From contig UQJE01000061.1 of assembly GCA_900541345.1 (NCBI GenBank), forward strand, positions 1-15,209: DNA of 15,209 nucleotides. Direction: 5' to 3'. The notes below the pieces were generated by a model, which ran no database searches, was not told where the DNA came from, and saw only the letters and a program-made list of their open reading frames with translations. Below, piece by piece: positions 14,412-15,209 of the stretch (the first letter of the stretch is position 1; each line of letters starts with the position of its first letter). The stretch comes from an uncultured Blautia sp. GTDB lineage: Bacteria > Bacillota > Clostridia > Lachnospirales > Lachnospiraceae. The position numbers were made by a program, and so were the translations under genes.

Positions 14412-14412
14412 C

Positions 14413-15159
14413 TTATTTTCCCTCCTTTAAGTAGCCGATTAATTTAAGCTCCGGTTTTGCATATGTCTCAAGTCCCATGATAATAAGGACTGTAATAATT
14501 CCCTCAATAACAGCAAGGGGAATCTGAGTCGGTGCAAACACAACAAGGAATTTGCCAAATGCCGCTCCGAATGTAGTATCTGCGTTATGTGCAAGGGCCA
14601 TCTGTCCTGCTGTCACGCAGTAAGTAAACAAATCTCCCAGAGCTGCAGCCAGAAAAATATTAACCTTCTTATTTATCTTTGTTTTTCCAAGCAGCTTATA
14701 AATCCCGTATGACACAAACGGTCCTGCAATTGCCATAGAAAACGTATTCGCACCTATGGTAGTCAGACCCCCGTGTGCCAGAAGAAGCGCCTGAAAAAGC
14801 AGTACAATTAACCCGAGAACAGATACGGCTGCCGGTCCAAAAAGAATAGCTCCAAGCCCTGTACCCGTCATATGAGAACAGCTTCCTGTAACAGATGGAA
14901 TCTTCAGGGAGGAAATTACAAATATAAAAGCTCCGGACACTGCCAGTAACGTAATCAAATTTCTGTGCTCGTTTAAGGTTTTCTTAATAGAAAGAAATCC
15001 TGCTGCCAGAAAGGGAATGCACAGCGCTCCCCAGGCAATGCAAAATCCACCCGGAAGGTATCCCTCCATAATGTGCATGGCGTTTACAGAGGGCATAATG
15101 CCGAAGGCGAGAGCAAAAAATGCCGCTGCCATAAGAATGTGTTTCTGTTTTTTGTTCAT
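14413..15159 (-). CDS. cbiM: Cobalt ECF transporter substrate-binding membrane subunit CbiM
   Basis: The subunit that binds Co2+ and gives the importer its specificity. With the start used here it has 248 residues. Residues 1-27 form a signal peptide (KKQKH, hydrophobic core, VNA). Cleavage after Ala27 would expose the MHIMEGYLP motif; a free N-terminal Met-His is known to be the metal ligand in this family. SCSHMTGTGLGA holds the further conserved histidine, and about six more membrane segments follow. The ATG at 15159 gives a clean signal peptide. AAAGGA precedes it by about 12 bases. In-frame starts at 15171 and 15195 lie on or before that site. The 50 bases upstream show no recognisable riboswitch element, but a cobalamin riboswitch just outside the window is possible. 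Confidence 0.93.
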   Translation of the reverse strand: MNKKQKHILMAAAFFALAFGIMPSVNAMHIMEGYLPGGFCIAWGALCIPFLAAGFLSIKKTLNEHRNLITLLAVSGAFIFVISSLKIPSVTGSCSHMTGTGLGAILFGPAAVSVLGLIVLLFQALLLAHGGLTTIGANTFSMAIAGPFVSYGIYKLLGKTKINKKVNIFLAAALGDLFTYCVTAGQMALAHNADTTFGAAFGKFLVVFAPTQIPLAVIEGIITVLIIMGLETYAKPELKLIGYLKEGK

Positions 15160-15209
15160 TTTTATATCCATTCCTTTCGCTTCGCTCAGGCACAAAACAT
15201 TATGAAAAT

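Noticed and set aside
15160..15209. Cobalamin riboswitch ahead of cbiM
   Set aside because: Only 50 bases are available and no aptamer core motif is recognisable; it may lie beyond the window but cannot be claimed.

Overview
The window looks like core chromosome of an anaerobic, low-to-mid GC Firmicute, most likely of the class Clostridia and close to Lachnospiraceae. The evidence is strong GGAGG-type Shine-Dalgarno (SD) sites, sigma-A-like promoters, a long-form hibernation factor, a NusG domain II/Gx transporter pair, and an anaerobic (CbiK-type) cobalt route. There are no mobile elements, CRISPR arrays, tRNAs or rRNAs, and no gene-free gap exceeds 300 bases.

Left third (1-5900): the 3' part of an AraC-type regulator converges on secA across a shared bidirectional terminator. 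secA reads leftward from an extended -10 promoter and has two stem-loops in its leader. Back-to-back with it is a rightward pair, a NusG domain II anchored protein (TTG start) and a Gx transporter family membrane protein. This pair converges on cutC, which lies downstream of hpf on the minus strand. A terminator hairpin sits between hpf and cutC.

Middle (5970-11660): an acidic, low-complexity lipoprotein has its own promoter. A minus-strand operon follows in the order CobA-like P-loop protein, dapA, dapB; its promoter and terminator are both visible. Next come an SSB-like protein with two OB folds and, divergently, typA/bipA, which ends at a bidirectional terminator.

Right third (11674-15159): a tightly packed minus-strand cobalt operon, cbiM-cbiN-cbiQ-cbiO/cbiK. 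CbiM, CbiN, CbiQ and the CbiO ATPase form an energy-coupling-factor cobalt importer. The ATPase is fused in frame to the cobaltochelatase CbiK, which inserts cobalt into the corrin precursor. An SD site, a seven-A run and an ATG are retained exactly at the junction, so free CbiK may also be made. This fusion is the most notable feature of the window. The rest is mostly housekeeping, with some odd details: the divergent CobA-like protein, the two-OB SSB-like protein, the secA leader and the position of cutC behind a terminator.
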